A stretch of DNA of 64,000 bases, from contig NC_087093.1 of assembly GCF_963855985.1 (NCBI RefSeq), forward strand, positions 15,267,001 through 15,331,000. Direction: 5' to 3'. Positions 46,376 through 58,419 of this stretch are shown here, piece by piece. Position numbers and translations under genes: made by a program. The number at the start of each line of letters is the position of its first letter. Within the stretch, counting starts at the first letter, position 1. The notes beneath the pieces were generated by a model. The model did no database searches and was not told the origin of the DNA. It saw only the letters and a list, made by a program, of their open reading frames with translations. The stretch comes from Ostrinia nubilalis. Lineage: Eukaryota; Arthropoda; Insecta; Lepidoptera; Crambidae.

Positions 46376-47866
46376 ATATTCAGTAGTTTCATTACACGTA
46401 GACCATTCCCCAAAAGCCTAGATGTTAAAATAACATTTTTGCTTCAAATAAATATTGTTATTTAAGTTTAAGGTAACCATAAGGTCAGCTACCGAAAAAT
46501 ATTTGCGCGCGTTCAACATTAATATAATAAACACGTACAAAATGTCACATAAATTATCACAGATAAAAATACTTATCAACAGGTACTCGGCATCGAGAGC
46601 GCATACATTACAGAGACCTCTGGGGGTTGAAACCGTGAAACTGAAAAATACAACCAGCAGTCTTTATGTATCGGTAATAGAGTTGAAAATCGCAATGAAA
46701 ACTAGCGAAGAGGAATCAAATGTACTGATAAGTAACGCGCGTTATTATGTGCATGAATTTGCTATAATGACCTTAAATTTATTCCGGAACCAGGGATATT
46801 TTATGTTAGTTTCAGTTTTTTTATTTTGTTTTCCTCACAGTGATGGGTTTAGTAGGTACTGTGACCAGACCATGACTTGAAAGATGTGAGGAATTGAAAA
46901 GAAAATAAAAAGAATGATAGGGGACTATTTTCAGGAATTGGCCATTAAAAAGCCAGCCAGCTATAATGCCTGATATATGACGAGTTTCAATATACTAAAC
47001 TGCAGTTTAGTGGTAACTAGAATGTACGCAAAAATAATACAAATATCCATCACAATTTCAAAATATAACAAAACCCCTCTATGGCAATTAAGGCCTATAC
47101 TGAGTTATTAATTATTTAACAAACACACTATAAACAACTGTCACCTAGGTTGTCTGGAAGAGGTTTATTTAGACTCTAAATCTTAGAGCAATAAGAATGT
47201 TTAAAATGCCGTGTCTCTGGTGCATTAATTTGTTTTTCTTTTCTTTTTGTTGTACTGTAAAGTTATCTATCTATCAAATCAAATCAAATTTTAGTACTTA
47301 AGCCCTTTCCAGTGCGCTTATTTACGCATCCTGTGTATATGTTTGCAGCTTAATATTTTCAATCTTCCTCAAATCATCGTCACCCCACACCGGGCTATGC
47401 GGGCAATAACTCACTATTTCCTACACCCCTCACTCTCGCAAGCTTAATACCGGGAGCGCAACTTTTTGGGCAGTAATTTCCCGGACCTGAATTATAACGG
47501 CATGAATCATGGCCGCCCTATCGTTTTTCGCTGTGGAATTCGATACGTGCATTTATTTATCGAATCGTATTATTGACGTTGGCTGGTTGGGCATTATGGA
47601 TGTGGGTGTAGTAGACCCAATACTAGAAGTACACACACATAATAATATTGCGTTGATAACAGGCGCAAAAAACATAATTTCTCCATACCAATTGAGCTTT
47701 TACAATTTGTAAGGGGAATGTTTTTTGTCCAGGATCTGAGACTGGTTCATTGCTACCTAAAATAAAAAAAACACTGCAGAGAAGTTGGCTCATGAAATGT
47801 TTGGTAAAAGCTGTCAACTAAAGTGGAAAGATTTTAAAGAAGTTTACGCAGATTTATTGACTATGG
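46376..47866. other. Stretch holding the longest frame of the window, otherwise featureless
   Basis: A plus-strand frame of 141 codons (46455-46880) shows no recognised domain. About one such frame is expected by chance in this much AT-rich DNA, so I do not call a gene. The CAAATCAAATCAAATTTTA near 47275 resembles a retroelement tail. Confidence 0.4.
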
Positions 47867-47912
47867 GACTATTCCCACCTCTGCAACTCCCGTGTAGCCA
47901 GGATCTACAGCT
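47867..47912. repeat. Short dispersed repeat shared with 19635-19690
   Basis: GGACTATTCCCACCTCTGCA, then ACTCCCGTGTAGCCAGGATC. Confidence 0.6.
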
Positions 47913-48420
47913 TGACTGCCACAAAAACCCAACCAATGAAGGTCCAGTTTGTCCCGGGGGAAAGTTAAACTGTCATTGGACCCGCAACGAAATTAATCAG
48001 AATAACATAAGAGGAATGCAAAGTTATGGTTCGACTTCCTTCCAATGCAGATTGACTAATGAAAGCCAAAAAGTAAACTTTCCAATGTTGTAACCATCAT
48101 GACAAGACATGTCATTTGTGACAGCCGCACTGCTTTTGTTTACATTACGGCGGCAGCGCCGTCGGCCGGTCGAGCCGTGTCGAGCGGACTGAATAAACAG
48201 AATGTAGGTTTTGATTTCGCATTGTTGTCGGTAATAATTAAAAGTTCCAACGGGGCTTGTGATTTTTGACGCAAACATCATTCTGTCAATATCGGCGCTT
48301 TTTGTTCGGTTTTTGAAATGTTAGTGAGCGCGACGTGCTTTGTTGATCGAAAGTTTTTTTATTTTTTGCAATCGAAACTATCCTACATAATGTTTTATAT
48401 TGCTTTCTTTCGTTCGTTCG

Positions 48421-48600
48421 TTTCAGCCAAATGACGTCCACTGCTGGACAAAGGCCTCCCCCAAGGTTTTCCACAATGAACGGTCCTACGCTGCCCGCAT
48501 CCAGGCTCTTCCCGCGACCTTTATCAGATCGTCGGTCCACCTAGTAGGAGGCCTGCCCACGCTACGTCTTCCAGCCCGTGGTCGCCACTCGAGAACTTTC
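48421..48600 (-). mobile_element. RTE-like LINE 3' end, reverse-transcriptase C-terminus with one stop
   Basis: On the minus strand it reads RPPTRWTDDLIKVAGRAWMR, then AA, a TAG stop, and DRSLWKTLGEAFVQQWTSFG before the final stop. This is the best-preserved copy of the family here, disabled by truncation and the internal stop. Confidence 0.82.
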
Positions 48601-48764
48601 CTTATGCTTTCTTTATGTATACTTAATTAAATTTTGTCTTACCTACCTAGCTTTCCCTGGTATGCTGAAAGAGATCGCTTTATAGCGATAAGATTACCTA
48701 AATTATTGTGCCGTATCTTTTATTTTCTTGCTTTCACTGGCGTACATTAAAGTGTGTCTATCTA

Positions 48765-48974
48765 AAGCCTGTTCCGTGAGCACGTAGAATTTTGTCCAAT
48801 GACCCCTAGCTACCCATCCTTATCGCTCGCACGTAATTATATTGCTGTCGCGACTGTGCGACTGGCACCCGCAAGGAGTGTGCGAGCGCGATAGCAACAT
48901 AATTACGCGCGAGCGACAAGGCTGGGCAGCTTGGGGTCATTGGACAGGATTCTACGTGCTCACGGACCAGGCTT
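48765..48974. mobile_element. 210-bp palindromic MITE with TA flanks
   Basis: AAGCCTGTTCCGTGAGCACG, then TAGAATTTTGTCCAATGACC, is mirrored by GGTCATTGGACAGGATTCTA, then CGTGCTCACGGACCAGGCTT. TA lies on both sides. Confidence 0.88.
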
Positions 48975-48975
48975 T

Positions 48976-50310
48976 ATCTACACACAATTTTATTGCAGCT
49001 ATAAGTTAGTAGAAAACGTTTCGCCCACGCTCTTTTCCACACCAAATATCTTTAACACAAATCATAATCATTAGGCAATAACGATAAAGCAGCCCTTTAC
49101 CGCACAATATTAGTCCTTTCAGCAGGCCCAATCTCTATCAGTTACCCAACGCATACGCGTCTCTGTATTCTTATTACGTATTCTAAATCCGGCGGCACCA
49201 GACGCGGCGTGTCTCGAATACGCGACCAAACCGAATCAACCGCTAATATACACCACGCCGGTAAAATTGCACAACACTAAACACATGAACACTTTCTCTC
49301 CACTACAGATTGGCTTGATTGAAACGGACCATCAATGTATGCGACACAGAACAATATGCTATCAAATCGATATGCTGTAATTCGATTACCAGCATTATAA
49401 GATGCGATAAATAAGCATCGAATCGTTCGCCACTGACGGTCTCGTGATTGAAGTCTTGCAATTCCCACGGAGATGTCGTATATCAATCAGTAGGACATTT
49501 GGCATATGAAGTGCTCTGATGTTAATTTGACTGCGGACCAATTGGTAACGGCGGTAAGGCGCGGGAGAGCAGTAGGACCACTACGTTTTACGACTAGTTT
49601 ATTTAAATTGGAGAAATGTATTCAATAAATAAACGCACTTAAGTGCCAATAGGCTAGTGTTGTCAATTGATCAATAAATTAACGATAGTCTACGTTATAA
49701 ATAGACTAAATTTATCGCTAGTAATACTTAATTTATGTAATTGTCTAATAATATCCCTATGTTAATAATGTTAATAATTAGTATTTGTATTGATCATCAG
49801 CGGTATTTAGATTTGACATTTCATATAATATGATTTTTCTTTGATCATTTGTATTTTCATGTTCAATAAAGGTTTTCTATTTCTATATTTCTAGAGAATA
49901 AATGTGACTCTAAAGACATCGCATTTAAGACTTGTTGGTAGATAATTCACGTCCAAAATTATTAAAGTAACTAAAATTTACTTTTTAAATTGAACCTACT
50001 GCACCACCATATTATCTGCATTAGTGCAATTTGAACGTTGTTTATTGATATACGTGATACTGAACGGTTTATTGAGTGCGAACGAGCTAAATGTCCAATA
50101 AAACTATAATTAAGTCATAATTCCGATTTATTTGCCTAATTATTGTCACATTATTTATTCACGGTGCCTATTAACAAATAGATTTTAACTAGCTGTGTTC
50201 ATATACATGTATAAATCTTCCGCTGTGTAACAGAAAATAGCAAAATATTTTTATCTGTGCGAAAAATAAGTATTAAATGTTAAAGTATTTATTAAATAAT
50301 ATAACTTTTA
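48976..50310. other. AT-rich stretch without recognised features
   Basis: Only short chance frames. Confidence 0.5.
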
Positions 50311-50730
50311 AAAAAAATAAAACCGACTTCAAATGCGTGAACACAAAAAAAAACTAAAAATTAAAAATATTGCGTATAAAAAAGTTCATCCCCAATTTTC
50401 CACCCTTGGGGGTGAAATATTTTCTTCAAATTCGCATGAAACCACCCTTTTGATAATACCTATTCAACAAAAAAATAATCAGTCAAATTGATTTATAATC
50501 GGCGGAGATATTGCGTATAAAAAAGTTCATCCCCAATTTTCCACCCTTGGGGGTTGTTTTTTCTATTATTAAATTTAAATGGGACCACCCTTGAGGTATT
50601 ACCTATACGCCGAAAAAAGATTTGTTCAAATCGGTTCATAATTGGCGGAGTTATCGCGTAACAAACATAGAAAAAAAAAAAACATACGGGTCGAATTGAG
50701 AACCTCCTCCTTTTTTGAAGTCGGTTGAAA
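50311..50730. mobile_element. Element with AACCGACTTCAAA inverted ends and an internal 141-bp duplication
   Basis: AACCGACTTCAAA at the left is mirrored by TTTGAAGTCGGTT at the right. TATTGCGTATAAAAAAGTTC, then ATCCCCAATTTTCCACCCTT, occurs at 50368 and 50509. Confidence 0.8.
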
Positions 50731-52205
50731 ATAACAAACTAACAGACTAGGCAGTATGGTTTTTGATCTTCGCCTACTACTGAAAGAACGAATAAAGAAG
50801 GACAAAAGATTTTTTTGTTTTATCAAAAGCAAAGAGATGCTACAATTGCAATAAAAAAATTAAGACCTTTTTTTCTCATTAAAAATTACAATCTCATAGA
50901 TAACATGCTGTCTGCATAGTATGTGATCCTGGCCTTTCTTAAAGTAATGAATGGAGAAAAAAAAGAAGGATCGTTTTTTGTTTTATCAAAAGCAAACAGA
51001 CGCGTCCCCAAAATGGCAGTTGCGATAAATAATGAGGGCATTAGTACTCGGACCGGCAAAATTCACGAAGGGAATAATCCCCTAGATTTGGAGCGGTGTG
51101 AATGCGCCGATGTGAGTTTCGTAACGTGACGACATGTCACACTACGAGTATACCTACGTATATTTAGGAGCTGTGTGACGTCTTAGGGCAGCCGTACTCT
51201 TAGCATGGTTAAAATAATAATTTTGAAAGTTGCAACTTTCAAATGGGTAGAAAATAGGAGAAATGGCATTGATAGTTCGTTATGTGAAATTAATTGTTAC
51301 TTCAACCTTTTCTGAAAAAAAAGTGTCACAAATAATATCAAACTAAAATTTATCATCGTGACGAAATTAAATTACTTATTAATTGGTATTGGACAGCAAA
51401 CTTGAATAAATGTCTTGGATCCTGAATAGATCCTGACATCACAAAACTCACGCTGAAAACAAGCGAATTCATTCCCATACCATTTTACTCTACTTAAAGA
51501 GCTCTACAGCAAAAAATCATCATCCAGTGTGAAATTTTCTGCGTGTGATTCTCATCACGCGTTCCCACCTAAAGTGCACTCAGCCTTACTCACAGATGTG
51601 ATCTGTCACGTCAGTGTTCACATCATCGCGGGACTTTATAATTTGAACCCTGCGTGACAGACAATAAAGTTGGAATGCGACTCTACACGGGGCATGGTTC
51701 ACGCGTATTTTTCACTTCCATAGGCAAAAGAGAAAAGATAGTTTTTATTTTATTTATCATAACTTGAAGATTTTCATGAAATTACCTGTGAACTCTTAAT
51801 GATTAAGATTGAACTGCGTTAACTTTACAAAAATTATAAGTGACTATTATGTGTATACTAACGAGCTCTTTTTATTTGTTTCAGGTATGTATTTTGGCTG
51901 ATTTCATCTTCTAAAGTCGGAGCCCTTACTTTAAGTATCATTTTAATATTTCAGTAGACCTTAAACACAAGCAGCAGATTATTATCTTTCGTCGCTCGAA
52001 CAATTTTGAAGTTACTTGTGGTCTGAACTCTAGGATTCTTACGAGAGATGCAAGATACCTAGAACTTCCCCTAATTGAATTAATATTACCTAAATGCACC
52101 TTACACTTAGTTAATCCAGACCTTATCTTATAATATGCTTCTTATCTTACTACTTGACAGTGCTGACTGGGACGTAGCGTCCCACACCGCGTGGCATTGC
52201 GTTAC
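50731..52205. other. Stretch without recognised features
   Basis: 51540-51700 is richer in CGTGA/TCACG words but shows no clear inverted ends. No supported frame. Confidence 0.45.
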
Positions 52206-52208
52206 TTA

Positions 52209-52325
52209 GGCTGAGTTGCACCACCAACTTTGACCGTAACTATAACAATAACCGGTGATTTTTGTACAGAGTTTGACAGATTTTTGACGTTTGTTACAGT
52301 CAAAGTAAGATGGTGCAACCCAGCC
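52209..52325. mobile_element. GGCTG..TTGCACCA MITE with TTA target duplication
   Basis: It runs from GGCTGAGTTGCACCACC to GGTGCAACCCAGCC, with TTA at 52206-52208 and 52326-52328. Confidence 0.9.
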
Positions 52326-52624
52326 TTACTGTTCTATCTGCGCTGTGTCACCATAGAGGTTTCCATCCAGCTCGTTTATTTTTCTCCTGTCACAATCCCT
52401 CAAATTATATCGTTGGCACCATTGAGGTCTCACTACAGTTGCGTAACGAGGCTTTATTGCCGGTTTTCCAGCCTGATCTATGGACGCATTAATTTGGAGA
52501 AAAATCCGTATGCCTGAGTTGAGCGTGAATTTTACATGTCCATTTAAGGCTGTAAGAAGACTTTATTTAAATGAGGTACTGACATATATATAAATAGAGA
52601 GGTTTAGCTTAGGCGCAGACCACC

Positions 52625-52735
52625 AAATTTTAGTTGACCGGTTGTTGGGCCGGGCTGTTAATCAGTATGGAGATGTATGAAAGTGCACACATTACACCGA
52701 TTTGGTATCGGCCGATTTTTCATACAAATTAGTCA
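52625..52735. repeat. Dispersed repeat, copy 2 (first copy at 2500)
   Basis: GCCGGGCTGTTAATCAGTAT, then GGAGATGTATGAAAGTGCAC, matches 2535-2590. Confidence 0.6.
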
Positions 52736-52818
52736 GGATAGATAAATCTTTCGACTGAATTTGACTGCTATCAGTTTATTATTTATCAAAGTTGTTTAAG
52801 TAGGTATTCAAACGTTAC

Positions 52819-52820
<2 letters not shown>

Positions 52821-52874
<54 letters not shown>
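52821..52874. repeat. (TCA)18 microsatellite
   Basis: 54 nt of perfect TCA units. On the minus strand this is (TGA)n, like the tails of the RTE-type LINEs here, but no LINE body adjoins it. Confidence 0.95.
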
Positions 52875-52876
<2 letters not shown>

Positions 52877-53063
52877 TGCACCTACTCGTATATTCACCTA
52901 TAATCACGCATTTAATATTATTTAAACTCAATGAAGAATATAATTCTGCATTTCCCCAAACAACAGACATTCCGTGCCCATCAACTCTTATAACAGTTTC
53001 GTTAATTTCGCATTAACACCTTTGCTGCGGCAGTAACGTTCTAATACTTTCCATTCCTTCGGT

Positions 53064-55006
53064 ACAAGGTCAGTAAACCTGGTATTAAAACTTACATTGT
53101 GGCGGCACAAGGCTTAAAGACCTTGTAATATTTAAGATATATTAATTTTATTTTTGGCTTCATGTTAATAGAAATTGTGTTTTTTTTCTTTGAATATTAA
53201 TAATAATGCATTTATTGACATACACCTGAAGGCGTTCGTGAATAACTTGTTTATTATAAAAATTATAGCTATATTCAAAATACAAGGCATATGCACCCTG
53301 TGCCGCACTGAAGTAGGGAAGTTTGGTGGGTATTCTAGGGATGTGAAATACAAATATCGATAGTTTAAATTAAGTTTTAATAAAAATTTAAAAAAGTAAC
53401 AAACACAGAGGTTTTAATAATTTAGTCTAAATATTTTACAAATAAGACATACGTGCATAAATACTTAAATAAGCTATATTTAAAGAAAACATATTATTTA
53501 ATAACATTTAGTTACAACTTCAAATGTTTGTCACGAAAAACATTATTTAAATTAGCAATAAATCGTGTAGCAAATTAAATTATAATCAATTTGCAGTTTT
53601 GATTTTCTTTGTTTCTCTTGACGCCATGTCGACATGTGCGTTTCTTACGAATGCGAGGCAACACTGGCTGCACGAAGCTAGCGTGGGGTGCGGTACCAGG
53701 TGCGCAGGGTACAAGGTGCTTCGACCTGGTTTCGCATTGTGAAGACATTTTATTACTTCCGTGCGGTACCAGGTCTAAAAACCTGGTATTAAGGTAGGTA
53801 CATCATTGGATTCTATTTTAAGAATACATCATAGATATACAGTGTGTCCGGGCATGTAGTGATCAAACTTTAAGGGCGTAATATATGGACAATTTTATCG
53901 GTGAAAATACTTTAAATTTGGGGCTTGACCCATTTCTCGCATATTTACAAGGATTTAAGTTTTTAAATTTAAGTTTTCACCTCTTCCTTCAAAAACAAGT
54001 GATAGCGTGGATAGTTTAACATTAATAAGCAAAAATTTTATATCGTGCGATAGCCAATAAAATTATCTATTAGTAGAAGTAGAAAAGAGATACAAGTTTC
54101 ATACATTTTAAGGGTGTAAGAATGGATTTAATTAGAAATAAACATGATTTTTTTCACATCTTTTTCAGTTATTTCCCAACACAAGAAAAACCAGGTCGTT
54201 AAGGTATGTTTTATTTGCATTGTATTATTAGTATTTGAGCTATTCTACAAAACGAATGTAAATTTATTAGTCTACGTCTATTAGTTTCGACGTAATTGTT
54301 GAACAAAGATACCCCTTCCCAGCGGTTTCCATAGCGCACGCGACATGCGAAAATGCACTGCCTGAAAGAATCACACCACCTATTCCGATTACTATGGAAA
54401 CCGCTGGGAATGGGTATCTCTGTTCAACAATTACGTCGAAACTAATAGACGTAGAATAATAAATTTACATTCGTTTTGTAGAATGGCTCAAATACTAATA
54501 ATACAATGCAAATAAAACATACCTTAATTACCTGGTTTTTCTTATGTTGGGAAAAAACTAAAAAAGATGTGAAAAAAATCATGTTTATTTCTAATTAAAT
54601 CCATTCTTACTCCCTTAAAATGTATGAAACTTGTGTCTGTTTTCTACTTCTACTAGTAGATAATTTTATTGGCTATCGCATGATATAAAATATTTGCTTA
54701 TTAATGTTAAGTTACCCAAGCTATCACTTGTTTTTGAAGGAAGAGGTGAAAACTTAAAATTAAAAACTTAAATCCTTGTAAATATGCAAGAAATGGGTCA
54801 AGCCCCAAATTTAAAGTATTTTCACCGATAAAATTGTCCATCGATTACGCCCTTAAAGTTTGATCACTACATGCCCGGACACACTGTATATTCATCACTT
54901 TCCTACACCGGACCCAATTGAAGTTATGCCTTTCGCACGACAAGGAAGACTATAATTTTCTTAGCCGCACGGTAAGCGAGACGTACACAAGGTCTATAGA
55001 CCTGGT
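53064..55006. repeat. Cluster of five 20-bp dyad-symmetric motifs
   Basis: The motif ACMAGGY-N6-ACCTKGT occurs at 53064-53083, 53107-53126, 53711-53730, 53768-53787 and 54987-55006, always exactly 20 bp. Flanks are partly shared: GGTATTAA after copies 1 and 4, TTTCGCA after copies 3 and 5. This suggests a decayed tandem unit of about 57-63 bp. A hairpin transposon splits the cluster. Confidence 0.7.
53840..54886. mobile_element. 1.05-kb foldback (hairpin) transposon with about 500-bp arms
   Basis: The left arm runs to 54334 and the right arm starts at 54392, with a 57-bp centre. By eye the arms are about 96% identical in reverse complement. The ends read CAGTGTGTCCGGGCATGTAG and are flanked by TA (TATA), as in Tc1/mariner-type elements. 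No transposase frame is present. Confidence 0.92.
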
Positions 55007-56984
55007 TTCGCACTCAACGTGTTAACCGGCTTATTAACGTTCTAAACAAACTCGCGTAAAATGAACATAAAATTTATATTAAGTCTCGTAAAATTAAAAT
55101 AAATTTGGCGCGATGCCAGCAGGGACGCCACACCTCACGACTATTGCAGTTCTTGCTGGGAATCTGTCGTAAAACTGAATGTACCTTATATGCATTCTTC
55201 GGCTGGTGTTATTGTTTTGCTTATTCCCGAATTTCCTCGCAATTGTGGAGACGTCCTTAATCCTTCAAGTTATGAAGACGCCCTATTCGCCTCTTTGCTA
55301 ATACATTTCATTTTAACGTACCATTTGCATGATAAGATAATTAAATAGTTGTGCAAATGTGTGTGCTCAAAAAATGTTCAATATCTTTAAAAAAATATAA
55401 AAGTTAAATTCCTTAAAGGTTACGTTCATCATAAAGGCGCTCGTGCAGATGCCATTTAAGAATAGTCCACCACTTATGCACCTATTACAAATTAATTATT
55501 GTATTAGTTATTCGTAACAAATAATTTATTATATTTTATTATGTTTTATCACTATAGAGCGGTAGGATATCGTTCTGAGGTAAGATTTGGACCTTCCGCT
55601 CTTTTAACCCTTCAAACTCTTTTAGTGGGCATGGCTAATTTCGTTCAATTTGCAAAGAATTGTGCTGATTTTTAATTAAGTTTTTCACATCATCATTTTA
55701 ATTTACCGAAAACATTTCCGTTCTTCAAATACAGAGCATTAAATTAATTCCTATTATGAACTTTCTCATTTCCACCTTCCTTGCTTAATAATGCTTTATC
55801 TGGCATCAAGGAAATTTATAGTTGCGCATTAAATCGTGGGCTACGCACAAAAGTGTTCGCTATGATGGATGACGCCATTTTCGCCATAGCATGGCGTTCT
55901 GATGCCATTACCGTAGGTCAAGTTTCGGGTAATGAATCGTTATGGTGTAACTGGTGGTGTGCTGATTTCATTGTTCCTAAATCCCATCTGACATTAGTCT
56001 GATGGAAATGTTTCCTCGTTGACGTTAGGGGACTTCTGATGTCTGACAAATATTTGGTATCTACCCGTCTGGCCACCATGGGGAGTCCTCATGCCTCTGG
56101 TAAATTAGATAGGGTCGTCCTGCAGTGTGGACTACATGATCTGATTATGAAGATGATAAATAGGATTGGTTCGTTAACGTAATCGTGAATTGTTGTAGAA
56201 AGTTAGAGCTTGATTAAGCAAATAGGTGCTTTCTAACTCTATATTCCTGACCTTTAAATGCATTGTAATTAGATGAATTTCAGCTCAAAGTCCAGAGTGA
56301 GTATCCTCGTAGTGAGATTGTTAGTAATTGTGATTCCCCAAAGACTGAAACCGATATTCCACCACCTTCCCATAAAAACGACTACACTATATTGTGTTTT
56401 ATTAATAAAAAAAATAAAAAATAAAATTACGCTCGGCATTGTCTACATGGCCAGGTTTAAATCTCACTCCCAAGTTCTTTTCCTATCCATTTCTAACCGG
56501 GACAGCAACAACTCAAAAAGCTTATAAACTAAAGACTACTGAAGCGATCCTCAAAATTCATTCACCAAAATAACTCCACTTCTTCCAATAATCGGTACAC
56601 GCTCATAACTCCACGTACTTTCCACTCATGTCTGGCTAATAGAAATACCTGCCGTGTAAGAAAGTATGCGTGCGGATATTGCATTTACATCGAAATTTGC
56701 ATGCCGTGATATTTCAATAACCACGCCGCGTTCTCGCAAATGAAATGCAAAGTATCTGAACAGTATTGACATCTTGCAATTTCCACTTAAGGGGCTGACA
56801 TGGGAAAACTAGATGCCAATGGATTTAATTTAATTTCTGTCGTTTAAAAATTAAAAATATTGGTGAAATTTCTAAATTGATTCTCTCCACGTTTTCTTTT
56901 ATGTATATCTCTAAAGTTGTCTTTTGTTGACTTTTGGTTCATGTATATTTTAAAAGCTGAGAAAAGGAGATGTAGTAAAAATCA
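55007..56984. other. AT-rich stretch without recognised features
   Basis: Chance frames up to 84 codons (56273-56527) show no motif. Confidence 0.45.
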
Positions 56985-57390
56985 AAAAATCAAAATCAAA
57001 AGTATTTATTCAGTTTAGACCACAAGTGGCACTTATGAACGTCAAAATATTATTAAAGAAAATAATAAAAAAAAGAAAAGGTAGCCCTTATGGGGCACTT
57101 TACATGTCTCCTTATCTTTTGGGCCCTACCAGCGCTTCGAGACAAACATATGGAAAGTGCTGAGAAGAAACGCCGGAACAAACTCAGTCACCACTAATTG
57201 CCAGGAATTATCTAACGGTAAGAATAACCAAATTCGAGTACATCAAATAAAAGTTTATTCAATTAATTTTACACATTCTTACCTCAGCTTTTTAATCCTT
57301 AATGAAAATTAAAAGGAAGCCCTTATGGGCTCTTTACATGTCTCTTTATCATTTAGGTCTTACCAGCATTTTTTGAAATGAATCTTATTT
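56985..57390 (-). mobile_element. LINE/SINE 3' ends, two neighbouring minus-strand fragments
   Basis: AATCAAAATCAAAAGTATTT, then ATTCA, is a reversed retroelement tail. AGCCCTTATGGG.CTTTACATGTCTC.TTATC occurs at 57088 and again at 57320. A related piece with GTGCTAAGAAGA lies at 62537-62585. Confidence 0.6.
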
Positions 57391-57626
57391 TAGAAATCAA
57401 AATCACGAGTTAGCGGTTTTCTTAGCCTTCAAATTGTTATGATTAGGCTTGTAAATAACTTATGTCTTCTAATTAAACAAGAGAATAATAAAACGATACG
57501 TAGAAAGCGCTTTCATGTTTTGATTCACCTTTCATTTAAATTGACGTTTAATTAATCATGTTATTCAGCTTTTTGCGCAGTGTATTTAAGGCAAGATAGT
57601 TACATTATAAAAATATTTATGTACTA

Positions 57627-58259
57627 TAGCGGCCGCCCGCGACTTCGTACGCGTGGATCTCGTTTTACCCCCCCTTCATCTATCTTACCCGGTTCAGATT
57701 TTTTCATACAAATGTTTTTTCCCGCTAACTCCCGTTCCCGTGGGAATTTTGCAATATCCTGTTGTAACTAAGCTTTAAGTTTACTAAGGTACCTGCATGC
57801 CAAATTTCAAGCGTCTGTCTTACGCGGTTTAGATTTTTTCATACAAATGTTTTTTCCCGCTAACTCCCGTTCCCGTGGGAATTTTGCAATATCCTGTTGT
57901 AACTAAGCTTTAAGTTTACTAAGGTACCTGCATGCCAAATTTCAAGCGTCTAACTTAAGCGGTTTAGATTTTTCATACAAATGATTTTTCCCGCTAACTC
58001 CCGTTCCCGTGGGAATTTTGAAATATCCTGTTGTAACTAAGCTTTAAGTTTACTAAGGTACCTGCATGCCAAATTTCAAGCGTCTAACTTAAGCGGTTTA
58101 GATTTTTTCATACAAAAGGATTTTCCCGCTAATTCCCGTTCCCGTGGGAATTCCTAAGTATCCTATAACCTGCCCAGGAGTATTAAGAATAATTGTACCA
58201 AGTTTCTTTAAAATCCGTAGAGTAGTTTTTGTTTCTATAAGGAACATACAGACAGACGT

Positions 58260-58296
<37 letters not shown>

Positions 58297-58419
58297 AAAT
58301 TTACTGATTGCATTTTTGGCATCAGTATCGATCACTAATCACCCCCTGATAGTTATTTTGGAAATATATTTCATGTACAGAATTGACCTCTCTACAGATT
58401 TATTATAAGTATATAGATA
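57627..58419 (+). mobile_element. Long 'CCCGCGACTTCG' repeat containing a tandem array
   Basis: It opens AGCGGCCGCCCGCGACTTCG, then TACGCGTGGATCTCGTTTTA, and closes TTTATTATAAGTATATAGAT, enclosing the 135-bp array and a (CAGA)n tract at 58255-58295. At about 790 bp it is three to four times longer than other copies. Confidence 0.78.
57691..58155. repeat. 135-bp tandem repeat, about 3.5 copies
   Basis: Units start at 57691, 57826, 57961 and 58095. Each contains CTCCCGTTCCCGTGGGAATT and AAGGTACCTGCATGCCAAAT, with very few changes between copies. Confidence 0.95.

Noticed and set aside
46455..46880. Longest open frame in the window, 141 codons (+)
   Set aside because: No recognisable domain, and a frame of this length is expected about once by chance at this base composition. 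It follows a LINE 3' end.
47785..48093. 102-codon frame (+)
   Set aside because: It contains the dispersed repeat shared with 19635-19690, so it is probably repeat-derived.
52821..52874. LINE tail
   Set aside because: The (TGA)n tract matches RTE tails but no LINE sequence adjoins it, so it is listed only as a microsatellite.
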